NCBI GenBank assembly: GCA_014529385.2
Contig: CM043947.1
Span: 130,414,391-130,474,390, forward strand
Source of the DNA: Adiantum capillus-veneris
Taxonomy: Eukaryota; Streptophyta; Polypodiopsida; Polypodiales; Pteridaceae
Reading direction: 5' to 3'
Length of the DNA: 60,000 nucleotides
Made by a program: the position numbers and the translations under genes. Positions 47,700 through 59,275 of this stretch are shown in pieces. Within the stretch, counting starts at the first letter, position 1, and every line of letters begins with the position of its first letter. Below the pieces are notes generated by a model, which searched no databases, was not told the DNA's origin, and saw only the letters and a program-made list of their open reading frames with translations.

Positions 47700-49660
47700 A
47701 GAGTATTTACCTTTGGATTGACTTGTTGTCAATTTCTTCCACTTGACTGGATTGCACTTTCTGTCAAGCTACTGATTCCTCATCTGCAACCTGATTCCTG
47801 TACAAATTTGATCAAGTTAGCTATTCTTTCACAAAGACAATATAATTTTTGCTAACTATTGTGATTGGTCTATGTGTATCACTTCAAATTGAGCTAATTT
47901 AGTCAGCAGTTGAGATTTTCAAACTCGACTTTGGCAAAATCAAAGGATTGATTTGCAACCTGGAAACTGAGTGAACATGTACCAATTTGGATCCGATTGA
48001 ACCCAAAATTTCCCGATGGCCTTGTATTATGTTGGTCTACCACTGTACAAGCTTAAAAGTCAAAATGGGTGGCTCTGTGTAGCAGTAGTAAATAATCGTG
48101 ATTATTTGCTTTTGTCAGTTTTTGCCCTTTTTGGCTTGATTTGCCAAGTATTAAAGGTGTTAAGGTCCTTGGACAAGTTTCAACAAGTTTGGACAAAATC
48201 TGTTCAAGTTTATCAACTGTTTCGTGTTTGCAGACTCTGATTCAAGAATCTTGCTTAAGTCTCACTTTTGTGATCTAAATTTCACCAAAATTGATTTGTG
48301 GGGTCTACTTGATATGCTTGACCTTGTGGTATGCCCAAATATGCAAGATCGTCAATTTTTGAAGCAGATGTAAATAATCGCGATTATTTACTCTGGCTAA
48401 TTTTTGCAAGTTTTTGGCCCCAATCTTGACACAGATCTGTTAAGCACTTCAACTTAAGGTCTCTAGCCAAGTTTCATCAAGTTTGGACTATTTTTGTCAA
48501 ATGGTCATTAGTTTTCTGTCCATCGCAGATTGACTTTGCCATTTTGGTCACAATTTTCAATCAAATGATCCAAATCTTACCAAATTTGGTTTGTGGGCTT
48601 ATTACAACATGGTAAAACTAGTGGTATGCCAACTTAATAAAAAAAAAGGGCAGATGTAAATAATTGTGATTATTTACAACTCGCAAATTTTTGCATCTTT
48701 TTGGTCAAGTGAGCATGTACACATATCTATCACATCAATATAAGCCTATGAATCAAATTTCATTGAGTTTGGACAAATTTTTTCCCAATTTACACTCAAG
48801 TTTCAAAAAGTCAGTACAAACTTTAGTTTTTTCCCAGTTTTTTGTCAGTTTGGTGATCCAAATCTTTTGTGCCTTTACAGAAAATTGTTTGTACACATGC
48901 AATGAGTCACTGGTATCAACCTTGGTCAAATTTGAGCTGAAAGTAAATAATCACGATTATTTACTTTACTCCCAAAATGAACAATTTTTTGTACTTTTTC
49001 TTTTCATGAGTTATTTTAAGCCTAGGAATCAAGTAAAAACTTAATTTTGCCTAAAATGTCAAGAAAAAGTAAATAATCTGAGTTTTTGCAAACTCTTGAA
49101 ATTTTTACCTCAAAGTTTCCTTGAGCTTACCCACTGGTTCATACAACTTTTAAGCATACTCTCCAGTTAGATTGAGCGATTTGGAGTCTTTTCGTGCTAT
49201 TTCTAGACGTAGACCTGAAATTCTGCACTTCAAATAACAACTCACAATGATTCTTTCGGAGAGAGCAATGTCTTGAAATCCACCTCGGATCCTACTTACC
49301 CTACTCCTAAGTTCTCATGCAATGGGGTTGTGGAAAGTGTCCACAAACACTCGTTTTCTTGTTTTTTATGGTCTTTCGAGCATTGATCTTAAGACTTGTC
49401 TCGTCAATCAATCATTCTCAAAATCCTAATCTAGCGCTACAATCCTACAATCCTAAAGGCACTCGGCAAGTACAACTTACCTCCAAGCTACCTCTACACA
49501 GCAAAAGACGACAATCTTAGGCTATGTTCCGTTACAACATCAAATGACATCCAAATGTAACGAAACTTCTAGGACATGTTTATAAGACCTAAACACACAT
49601 GCTTATGATCTCAAACCCCACTTTAGGTCAAGTGCCAAAATCGCGATTATTAACAACAGT
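47700..49660 (-). repeat. Leader of element E with palindrome-bearing tandem repeats, locus 2
   Basis: The palindrome GTAAATAATC + RY + GATTATTTAC occurs at 48088-48109 (one-base change at the end), 48370-48391, 48656-48677 and 48943-48964, with steps of 282, 286 and 287 bp. Degenerate traces are at 49069 and 49635-49653. The DNA between is a diverged tandem repeat that shares CAAGTTTGGAC, GGTATGCC and GATCCAAAT phrases. It lies upstream of the E Gag frame in reading direction. Confidence 0.85.
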
Positions 49661-49854
49661 GGATTTTTGACCTAGTCGTTTTCGACCCAGAATGCACCTA
49701 AATGCTTAGCAATGATGCCCTAATACCCCGTCTATGCTTAGTTTTTGATTTTGAAGTGTAAATTTCTACTTATGATAAAATTAGGCCGCGGGTCGACGAC
49801 ACCGAAAGCTACGAAATACTGTGATGTTTTTACGTCAATGCATAGAGCTCTTAC

Positions 49855-50004
49855 CTGCGGTTGCAATGCAACAAACACGACTGCAATGTGACAATCGAGG
49901 AGGGAGTAGGAAGCGCGAGAAGGAGAGAAGTGAGCGCCATTAGCTCACACTGTGTATTTTATTATCGAAAACTGACAAATAACTTACAAAAATTGGCTTT
50001 TATA
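49855..50004 (-). promoter_or_regulatory. Possible promoter and first exon of element E
   Basis: On the minus strand GGTATAAAAGCC (TATA at 50004-49997) is followed about 115-120 nt after the expected start by CCGCAG before GTAAGAGC, an excellent splice donor at 49854/49855. The stretch between is pyrimidine-rich. This suggests that the palindrome-bearing region may be an intron in a leader. The border to gypsy B is not resolved, so the TATA-like sequence could instead belong to gypsy B coding DNA. Confidence 0.35.
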
Positions 50005-50295
50005 CCTTAGCCAACGTTTTTGGTGGTCAAAACTAATAAACTGGGAGCTCTACCAAAGATGGAGGTTTCCTTGCCATGGGCTCTTAAGAGGGATCTATAT
50101 TCTTTCTTCCTCCACATCTAGTAGCCCTCTTTTTGGGACCTTCATCCCCAATTTATCTCTTGCATTTCTCTTCAACAAGTTCCTTGTTGCCTTGACACTT
50201 TGCAATGTAGGCATGCACTGACAAACCATCTACACGTTCATTCCACCCAGTCTCAAGACGGATACAATCTCCAGCCTCATGTAAGATTTCTTTAG

Positions 50296-51132
50296 TCAAC
50301 TTTTTGTAGCTATCTCCATTGTAGATGGCCAGATGTCTTCACCATCCTCACTCACGTCTTCAATAGATTCTGACCCTTTGAGCATGACTTGACCAGCCTT
50401 TAAGCCAAATGATGCCGCTTTAACCATTGAGATAGCTTGACAAGTTGCCATGTCCTCAACTAGATTTTTCATCCCTCCTTTGCCAAAGTTGGTCGCCAAG
50501 GGCTTCCCTGTTTCACTAAGATATATCTTTCCTTCTTTGAAGAAGACAAGATCTTTACCCAAGGCATCGTTGAAGCTTTCACTGTCCCTTCTTGGATGGT
50601 CTAGGCTGTCACACCATATGCACCTATTTACAAAACCCTCTCTATTTTGAGGTTTTTGACTTGATGACTGTCCAGATGTTTGGCCCTTTTCTTCAAGCCT
50701 TGCTAGCTTTAATTTCAGCTCGCGTATGCCCTTCACAAGTTCTTCAAGCATAGATCCATCATCCTTAGAAGCTACAATAGCAGATTTTGGATTCTTCTCA
50801 GCAATAGCAAAAACTGGAGCACCATTTCTCACCACCATCTTGTGTCTTCTGCGTTGTCTTTTTGCCAATAGGGAGACTACATCTTGTACATCATTCCACC
50901 TTGTCTTGAAACCTTGCTCTTTATCTTTGTCTTCCAAGAGAATCTCTAACTTTTCTTTGATTTCCTTGCCATCAAACTGGTCAATTATCTTCACAATGGA
51001 CTGTAGTGCTTTGGTGGTTGAAAACTGGCTTCTTTTTGTTGCTTGTTATTGCCACATATACATGGAAAATGCTTGAAACATTTGCATGACTGCAAGCAAG
51101 TGCATCCCATGTGTCTTTGGATTTTCATCCAT
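50296..51132 (-). pseudogene. Gypsy B Gag
   Basis: Minus-strand ATG at 51132, 77 nt after the LTR end, begins MDENPKTHGMHLLAVMQMF. An in-frame TAA near 51048 interrupts it. The frame 50994-50296 holds Gag sequence with IIDQFDGKEI, KTRWNDVQDVVSLLAKRQ, a coiled-coil-like LVKGIRELKLKLARLEEKG, and a degenerate zinc knuckle CIWCDSLDHPRRDSE in which the last Cys is missing. Downstream, broken frames continue to about 50.03 kb. Confidence 0.7.
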
Positions 51133-51193
51133 GGCTAACAAAGTGTTTAGATCAATTCAAAAACTCCCACCCTAGTCCCCAGCAACTTCGCAT

Positions 51194-51204
51194 CTGGTTC
51201 ACCA
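51194..51204 (-). promoter_or_regulatory. Gypsy B primer-binding site
   Basis: The minus strand reads TGGTGAACCAGATGCGAAG, 4 nt after the LTR end TGACA. The layout matches 12594 in the non-autonomous element. Confidence 0.65.
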
Positions 51205-51208
51205 GAAA

Positions 51209-52897
51209 TGTCACGAATGTGTGCGGTTTAGCTGGGAAGGTGCAGAACCTGTGGCTGTGAGAATTCATGATGAGATTCACAAAAACTTTAAGATAAAGCA
51301 TTTATGAAAAATCACCAACTCTCTTTCTAAAGATGACTTGAATGTAAGGATTAAGGGGGATAAGAAAGAGAACCATTCATGATAGTGACATGCTAACAAG
51401 CTTAATCAACTAGGGTTAAGTAATAGAGATAAGGCTAGAGTGTAAACACAAATGAAACTAGATTAATAAAATGCAATGAGATTAGGAGATGCTAATCCCT
51501 TACTAGCTCCAATACCAATTGTAAGGATTAGGGGGGATAAGAAAGAGAGCCATTCATGATAGTGACATCCTAATTACAAGCTTAATCAACTAGGGGTAAT
51601 AGAGATTAGGCTAGAGTGTAAACAAAAATGAAACTAGATTAATAAAATAAAATCAAAAGAAGCTACAAGAATGCTCTTATATAGGAGAGCTGGAGGGTAG
51701 TACAATGTGTAGTACAAGTGTCCACATCACCTTCCACCTAAGCATCCACATGTGTCCTAGGCCAACTAAGCATCCTAGTAGACTAGAGGTAATTCCCACT
51801 CATAGACTAAAGACCACAAACCCAACATGGAAAACTAAGAGCGTTGTGACAAGACAGTCACAAACCCTCTCCCCTATTATGCTTGGAAATTGCTTATTTT
51901 TGTAGACGAGTTCGTGATGAATTGATCAACAATTCACATCCAAATTTACTTAAAAAGGGAAATTAAGAACACTAAACTTTTAGCCGTGAAACTTCAACTC
52001 TCATAGAAGCACAACTTTCAATCGAAACCCAAACCTCTTTCATGGTATCATGTAGCCTGGCCCCCAATTACATAGTTGTAACATCAAAGAGCTGAAAGGA
52101 ACACACGAGTTTCCACCTTCATGGATACCTTTTTATGAATTTGCAGAGGTTTAAGAGCTTCTAAAGTGAATCCCACACACCACTTTGATAAGGGGAAACC
52201 CTAATTCACTCCCTCACAAGCTCAGATACAAGATTGCAAAGAGGAGGGACTGCAACACACATAGATTGGGCAACCATGGGAGTTATTGCACAATAGTAAT
52301 AAATTAAAGATTTTTCCCTGTCAAAAGAAGCCCTCTCTCTCCTCCCGGCATTCTCAGCTGATGTGTCAATTTTTAGACCATTTTTCCACTTTGGACCTAA
52401 ACTAGGCCATTTTCAGCTCATTTTTGACCCAAAAAATGCCACTTTTGATGCGAAAAATCCCAAACAAAGTAAAAAATCCCTAAACTTGTGGGATGACTTG
52501 CATAAGCACAAAAATCATAGATATGCATCATTTTTCATCAATATACCATTTTGGGTCACTTTCCATTCAATTTTGCAAACGACGGTTGCTAGCTGCTATT
52601 TTCGACAGTTTTTGTCCGCATCAGTCTTATAGGTGAGATGAGTCTGCCACCATGAAACACTTGGAATATGTACATCGTAAAACCAAAATATGCATCTTAT
52701 CAAGTGGGAAATCACACAAAGGCGCTACATCTAGGGTCACGACTCCCCGGATAGGTATATACATGATAGCGACCGTAGTAGCCGCTTCACCATATATCAC
52801 AATATACACATGAGTGATTTTATTTCCATGCATCAAAAGGTGTCACAAGTGAGTTGAATGTTTTTGTTTCACACTATGTACATGCCATAGAACAAGA
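51209..52897 (-). repeat. Gypsy B 5' LTR, interrupted
   Basis: Homologous to 18671-19861 along its whole length once the 485-bp insertion at 51343-51827 and its target copy are removed (about 1,199 bp). The inner end TGTCACG is followed by primer site and Gag. The outer end (ACAAGA) is diverged from CACGACA, and the flank does not match the flank at 18666-18670, so one-element status is not proven. Confidence 0.8.
51343..51827 (-). mobile_element. Short LTR-element remnant (TRIM-like) inside the gypsy B LTR
   Basis: A 485-bp insertion absent from the sister LTR, flanked by TTGAA and TGGAA. A full LTR of 308 bp (51520-51827) is preceded, in minus-strand direction, by an initiator-Met-like primer site (TTGGTATTGGAGC, at about 51507-51519). 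The first 120 bp (51343-51463) repeat the end of this LTR. Most of the second LTR and the interior are deleted. No coding capacity. Confidence 0.65.
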
Positions 52898-53102
52898 GCA
52901 TATGCGAGAATAGTAGTGCCAAAAGAAGGCGCAGTAGTGGTTAAACAGCAGTATACGGGGTAATAGACGTGGGTATATACATTCCCACTGCTATTACCGC
53001 ATATATTACCCCTAAATGACTATTATTAGCCCTAAATGACTATTCAAAAATAAAGGTGCTCATTTAGGCCACCCAATTTTAGGTGGCCCAAATGAGCACC
53101 TT
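52898..53102. other. Short unassigned stretch with a 50-bp hairpin
   Basis: At 53053-53102 the sequence AAGGTGCTCATTTAGGCC is followed after a short loop by its complement, with one mismatch over arms of 21-22 bp. Just before it, CCCTAAATGACTATT occurs twice (53011 and 53031). The hairpin borders the outer end of the copia 2 LTR. Confidence 0.8.
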
Positions 53103-53363
53103 GAAGGAGAGGAGCCGGGAGCACAGCGGAAGAGGAAGATGAATACGCACAAACACTCATTCACACACCACCATAGCCACACACATAGGTTGGAGGGGAG
53201 AGGCGACACACAGTGTGTGCACCCTTTCTTTTTTTATCTTATGCACTTAGGGACAATACACACTCTACTTTGTGTTAGTGACTCACACAAATGTATAGTT
53301 GTACACTTAGGGTTAGTAGCAGTTAGTGATGGGCGGTCAGCCACATGGCCATTAAACCTAACA
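53103..53363 (-). repeat. Copia 2 3' LTR (outer border approximate)
   Basis: On the minus strand it starts TGTTAGGTTTAATGGCC at 53363, preceded by the polypurine-type CATCAAGTGGGAGAA. The outer end is placed near 53103 by the TG rule and the hairpin. Confidence 0.6.
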
Positions 53364-53379
53364 TTCTCCCACTTGATGG

Positions 53380-53559
53380 CCAATGTGGGAGACCATAAGG
53401 ATGGAAGAGAACCAGGCTTCACCCAATGCCCATCAACTCACGACAGTGCTAAAATTGATGGCTGGAGAGACTTTTAGTGAGTGCATCCACTGTGCTCTCT
53501 GACGTAGGAATCTTCACTAAATCAAGGCTCTTGTTTGCCAGGCATTCACGACTGAAGTG
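53380..53559 (-). pseudogene. Copia 2 end of RNase H
   Basis: Joining 55180 to the sequence left of copia 3 restores the usual copia ending: the stretch at 53559-53470 encodes SRECLANKSLDLVKIPTSES and VDALTKSL-like sequence. This proves that copia 3 inserted into copia 2. Confidence 0.8.
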
Positions 53560-53564
53560 ATAAC

Positions 53565-53876
<312 letters not shown>

Positions 53877-53878
53877 GA

Positions 53879-53890
53879 TGGTATCAGAGC
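53879..53890 (+). promoter_or_regulatory. Copia 3 primer-binding site (tRNA initiator Met)
   Basis: TGGTATCAGAGC, two bases after the LTR end. Confidence 0.95.
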
Positions 53891-54910
53891 TTTGGTTCTC
53901 GGCTCGAGTCAACACAGCGTGGGTACAACCGCTTGCAGAGGAGCAACCCAAATTTGGACCTGCACAAAATCTGATGAGGGCTGTCTCATTCATTTCACCC
54001 TGGCTTGAGATGGAAGTTTCGACACTGTAGGAACCTCCAACTCTGCCTGTACAGGCTACACAGAAGCACACACCATCGTCATCTATTGTCTACGCTGCTT
54101 GTGTGTACAAAGAGTTACAAAACTCATTTTTCTTTGGTTTTCACAGTAGTTATTTAATTGTCCACTTAATTAATCCCTTTAAGAGCTCATTCACACCTCG
54201 GAAGAGCAGCCAGCAGCCTTGCCTTAGCTTTGCGAGTGGAAGCTAACCGAGTTTTGGCCATTGCACATGATATAGCACTTGGAAAGGACTTCAAGCAATT
54301 TGTGAAGGTCATGGGAGTGTTGTGGGGACTCTTGCGGTTATGTGGGTGCCTACACGTCTTGGTGTGTATGCAAATATTTATCTTGTCCAAGGATTACGAC
54401 ATATTGAAGGTCCCAACAACGAAGATGGATTTGCTTCGAGCACTCGGTATATCAACAAAAAGTACAAAAAAAATTGTTTTTCCCTCAGTGTCATAGATTT
54501 GTTATGTTTTGTCAACACAATTATGTTTTCCAGTCAAAGCCTCTTTTACATTACTTGTTGTCAGTCATTGTCATGCTTGTCAATTGTCATCATTGTATGG
54601 ATTATAGACACTGCCACCACATATGAGTGGTAAGACCTCCCCATTTTTCTCAGTTCTCAGTCTATTTTTACCACTTCTCGTGAGGTTACTGGGTACACCT
54701 CAAACCCAAGGTTTGGCAGTGAACCAAAAACTCCATTTTTTGGTAGCTAAATATTTGGCCTACACCCTTTCTGTTCAAGGGGGGGTTACTCACCTAGCAC
54801 CAGGTTATGGATACACTAGAAATCCTTGGTTGTGAGAAAACCTCAAACTCACGATCGACGAGTACACCAAAAACTCGAGGTATCATGAGTTGCTTATCCA
54901 GTTCAGCCTG

Positions 54911-54920
54911 AGGGGGGGAT
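54911..54920 (+). promoter_or_regulatory. Copia 3 polypurine tract
   Basis: AGGGGGGGAT immediately before the 3' LTR. Confidence 0.9.
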
Positions 54921-55061
54921 TGTTAGGTTCTTCAAGCCCAGTACTGTCCATGGGAAATGCCTCCTAAATGCATGCAAAGCACTTCTAGTTTGCATGACCA
55001 AACTTATATATATGTAAGGTTATCAATCAAGAAAATATAGCATTTTTTCTTTTGTGAATTG

Positions 55062-55103
<42 letters not shown>

Positions 55104-55174
55104 ACTTCTGCTACACTCTCAAGCTTGCCATGGATCCTCATCGGGAGCACCCACCATAGCCGTTGTTCCTAACA
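54921..55174 (+). repeat. Copia 3 3' LTR
   Basis: 254 bp, TGTTAGGTTC to CCTAACA, followed by ATAAC. It is shorter than the 5' LTR almost entirely because of its (CT)n tract (55063-55097). Confidence 0.95.
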
Positions 55175-55179
55175 ATAAC

Positions 55180-57306
55180 ACACATCAAATTTTTTTGTTC
55201 TGGAATGAAACACTGGATTGTTAGCCAAGGCAATAGCACTCTGACTATCACAATGAAAAATTGGTGTACACTAATCCAATCCAAGATCTTTCACTAGGCG
55301 AGCAAGCCAAATAGCTTCCTTGTATGCCTTACTCAATGAAACATACTCTGCCTCTGTGGTAGAAATGGATGTACAGTCTTGAAGAATGGATTTTTAAGAT
55401 ACAGAAAAACCAGCAAATGTGTAAATCCAACCTGTTGTTGATTTACGACCTTCAACACAACCTGCATAATCACTGTCTACAAATCCCTGGATGGATGACT
55501 CTCCACGACCATAGCATAACTGTCTATCTGTAGTGCCACTCAAGTACCTGAGAATTGACTTGACAACATCCCAATGCTTTTACTAGGGTTAGACATGAAT
55601 TTGCTGACAACTCCCGCTGCATGTGCAATGTCAGGTATTGTAGCCACTATGGCATACATGAGACTACCACAAGCTGAAGCATAAGGAACCTTAGCCATCA
55701 CAAATTTTTCCTCAACAGATTTGGGACAGTCGTTCTTGCTAAGTTTCAAATATGCAGACAATGGAGTACTGAAAGCCTTCCCCTCCTTCATGTTGAAACG
55801 ATCAAGAACCTTGTGCACATACTCTTTTTGAGAAAGTTACAACAACCTCTTCATACGATCACGAGTAATGCGCATATCCAAAATGTGATTGGCGTCACCC
55901 AAATCTTTCATGTCAAATTGACTTTTGAACTTGGTTTTGAAGTCAGCAATGTCCTTCTTGGAATGACCAGCAATAAGCATGTCATCTACATAAAGGATAA
56001 GCATAATAAGTTGTCCATTGGGTTGTCTTTTTACATAAAGACATGGATCCTCATTACTGTGCTTATAGCTTAGCAAATGCATAAATGCATCAAACTTTGA
56101 TACCATTGTCTGGATGAGTGCTTCAAGCCATAGAGACTTTCAAAAGCTTATAGACCAAATGTTCCTTGCCCTTTAGCACAAAACCTTCAGGTTGTTGCAT
56201 ATGAATCTCTTCCTTGAGATCACCATGTAAGAAATCTGTAATGACATCCATTTGATCAAGCTCCATATCTTTAGTGTGGCAACCAAAGCAAGCAACATTC
56301 TCAGTGTGGTCATCTTGACCACTGGAGAAAATATTTCCTGGAAATCGACACCATATTCTTGCTTGAAACCTTTGGTCACTAAACGCGCTTTGTAATTGTC
56401 AATCTTCTTCTTGTGAACCCATTTACAAGGAAATGCTTTTCTACCTTTTGGCAACGGAACAAGTTCCCATGTTTTGTTCTTTGCAATACTATACAGCTCC
56501 CTCTTCATAGCATGTTCCCACTAAACCTTGTCATTGGCTAGCATAGCCTCTTTGTAACAAGAAGGCTCACCACTATCTGTCAACAAAACAAAATCCACTC
56601 CTGTAATAAAATGTTTTGGTGGATGTGAGACTCTTTGAAATCTCTGCGGCTGATCAAAAATCGTACTAGCCTGTGTAGTAGGTGGCTCGAGAGCTGTATG
56701 GACAAGAAGTGATACATCAAAAAACATCACTTTCCAAAATTCAACCTCTTTCAGTGGCTGTCTATGCTCTTAGTCTCATTAAAGACAACGTCACTGCTAC
56801 GGATCACTGATCAACTTTTTGGATCCCATACACGATAGCCAAATTGACCATCTACACCATAGCCAATGAAGATGCATTTCTTGGACTTAGGATCTAGCTT
56901 AGCACGCAAATCCTCGGGTACATGTACATAAGATTCACAGCCAAATATGTGGAGTTTTCATAAGACAATTTATGTCCTGACCATAACTCCAAAGGTACAC
57001 GAAACTATAATGAAGAATGTGGTGATCTATTGATCAAGTACACGACGTGTATAATGATTCAGCCCAAAACGATTGCGAAAATTAGCCTGTGATAACATAT
57101 AAATAATCCTCTCTTGGATGGTCCTATTCATTCATTCCACAACACCATTTTGTGCAAGGGTATAAGGAGCTGTAAACTCATGCTTAATTCCCCTACTTGA
57201 ACAAAATTCTGTAAACTCTTTGGAGACATATTCTCCACCATCGTCTGAGCGCAAAACTTTAAACTTATGTTCAAACTGAGTTTCAACACTAGATAAGAAC
57301 TTCTTG
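55180..57306 (-). pseudogene. Copia 2 integrase, reverse transcriptase and RNase H
   Basis: Minus strand. 57306-57120 holds integrase core with VLRSDDGGEYVS and, after LAQNGVVE, an in-frame stop before MNRTIQERI. Next come the copia linker (GEPSCYKEAM) and [53 protein letters not shown] (catalytic YVDD, coded at about 55990-55979) and KFKSQFDMKDLG. Then FSTPLSAYLKLSK, GSLMYAIVAT and an RNase H part up to the copia 3 border. Frameshifts occur near 56520, 56300, 56110 and 55830. Confidence 0.85.
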
Positions 57307-58900
57307 TGTCATAATAACTAATATATAATTCTCCTAAATGATTTTCTTATGTTAAACTGATTGTTTAATATAGGGAAGTACCAGGGGAGAAAAATCTGGA
57401 ATATTGGTAAGGCTAGTAGACTGGTCACAATAGGGATCCAAAGGACGAAAAATAGGGATCGGAAGAGGGACCATCTACAAAAGAGCGATGTGCATGAATG
57501 GTGCTATAAAGACCCTAAAGTTCAGCCCCTTAAGACTTCCAAAAGGTAAGGTTTCAAAATTTCAATTAAAAATTCCATTGGCAAATTTTAAGAGATTTGG
57601 ATGCTTGTGGGAAGACTCAAAAGTCTTCCCACATCCCTATAAAGGAGGGGAGATCCCTAAAGGTAGGGGAAGAGAGAGAAGAAATGCAAGAAACACACAT
57701 ACACTCTGCCAAGCTCCCTTTACACAAAGGGCATAATGGACACATGCCAGGCTCCTAGGCCAGTTGCCCCCAAACCCTTATTCAAATCCTATTGGATGGC
57801 CATAGAGGTGGACCAATGAGAATTAGGCTAAAGTAAATTTAGTCTAATTAATTTAAAAACACTTGATAAAAGAACCAATGAAAATCAAGCTTCCTAGAAG
57901 ACTATTGGACAGTCTACCAAGGGGTCCAATGAGCATTCAACAACCTAATGGCTTGCTTGATTCCTATTGGCTAGAAGACTAAGAGGTCCAATGAGAGTTT
58001 AATTGAATTATTTAATTACCTAAAGCTCTCACTAAAGGGGAAAGAGGGACACTTGTCACAAGGCTCTCCATTCAACCTCTAATTTCCTATTGGCTAAGCT
58101 TGGCATGAGCCAATGAGGGGCCAACAAGAGGAAATAGCAAGAGGGGTCGACCAAGAGAGAGAGGGGGCTGATTTTAAAAAGGCATTATGGAACACACACT
58201 GACACAAACTCATGTGTGAAGTAAAGAACGCTATCTCCTTCTTAAGCTTTAATGGAAAGCTCATCATCTACTCCAAGCTTGTGACAAGGTAGGCCTACAC
58301 CAACAACTCTTGGCTTTGTGATGCAAATCCAACCAAGAGCCAAGCTCCAATGCATGCTCATCTCCTCTACCATGCTAATTACTAAGCTATACTAAGCTAT
58401 TAAGAGTGATTATGTGAGGAGAAATACTTCTTGAATACTTCTTCTTCCTCTAGATCTACTCTCATACCTTGCTAGCTCTCACCATCTTTGAAGGTGTGTG
58501 AGGTCTTGGGTCTGAGACCGTGAGGGAATTGATGTTGTGTTTTTCAAGTGTAAGCTTGGTGCTTGAAGCGTCCATCTTCATTGCACCAACAAGTTATTGA
58601 AGGAGCACAAAGTATTGTATTGTAAAATGTCTCCTTGATGGGGAAAACCTATAGTACAAAGCCTTTTGGAGGGGGGACCCCGGCTCCAAGTACATCCGAT
58701 CCTCAATTGTTGTCAATAGCTTAATTTCTCTCTCTTTTTGAAGTATTTTTCATGCCTATTTAACAAGGTGTTATGATTTTGTTGCTCCCACCAACCAAGC
58801 ACTCTTGCTATGCTCATTAGGAATCTATTCTTAATGAAATGCTCACTATGTCTATGTTATTTTCCGCTACACACAAGTTACTAGACCATTTAATGCTACA
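57307..58900 (+). repeat. Element F 5' LTR
   Basis: About 1.59 kb. The left end (TGTCATAATAAC) coincides with the point where copia 2 integrase is cut, and the right end (GCTACA) is one base before the primer site. It is non-coding; a run of inverted CCAAT pairs lies in the middle. The matching 3' LTR is beyond the window. Confidence 0.7.
57791..58114 (+). promoter_or_regulatory. Four inverted CCAAT-box pairs with fixed spacing
   Basis: ATTGG starts at 57791, 57904, 57966 and 58089; CCAAT starts at 57813, 57926, 57988 and 58110. The offsets are 22, 22, 22 and 21 bp. An extra CCAAT lies at 57875. Four of the five CCAAT sites are extended to CCAATGAG and each ATTGG to CTATTGG. CCAAT boxes are bound by the NF-Y complex, so this could be the enhancer part of the LTR. 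Confidence 0.6.
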
Positions 58901-58901
58901 T

Positions 58902-58913
58902 TGGTATCAGAGC
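58902..58913 (+). promoter_or_regulatory. Element F primer-binding site (tRNA initiator Met)
   Basis: TGGTATCAGAGC, one base after the LTR. Confidence 0.9.
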
Positions 58914-59275
58914 TATTGGTTTCTCTTTTCTTGCTCAAGAAGAGAGGTCTTCAAGCTTGCTATAAATGGTTGGTATTATTGCAATTGAGTAAGTAGAATA
59001 GGGATTTTTCAGCCTTGCAGTGCGCCTACTTCGTGGAAAACGGGGCATCACCGTCGAGAGCTATGGTCTTAATAGTGGAGTCCCACGGGGCTTGCCTACG
59101 ACTTAACCACTATTCAACTATTAGAAGCTTGACTGTAGCTGGTGCTGTTTTGGTGGTGAAAGACCCTCTCTTCTATTCCTTGCAATTAATGATATTCAAG
59201 CCACAGGTAGGAGTAGCAACTAGGGCTTGAAGTGCCATAGTACACTTAAAAATTTTACACCTAAAATTTGTTAGA

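Noticed and set aside
54230-54835. Protein-coding gene inside copia 3
   Set aside because: Two overlapping frames under 105 codons with no domain; the interior lies where a deleted gag-pol would be.
54911-54920. G-rich tract as a G-quadruplex regulator
   Set aside because: Its place directly before a 3' LTR explains it as a polypurine tract.
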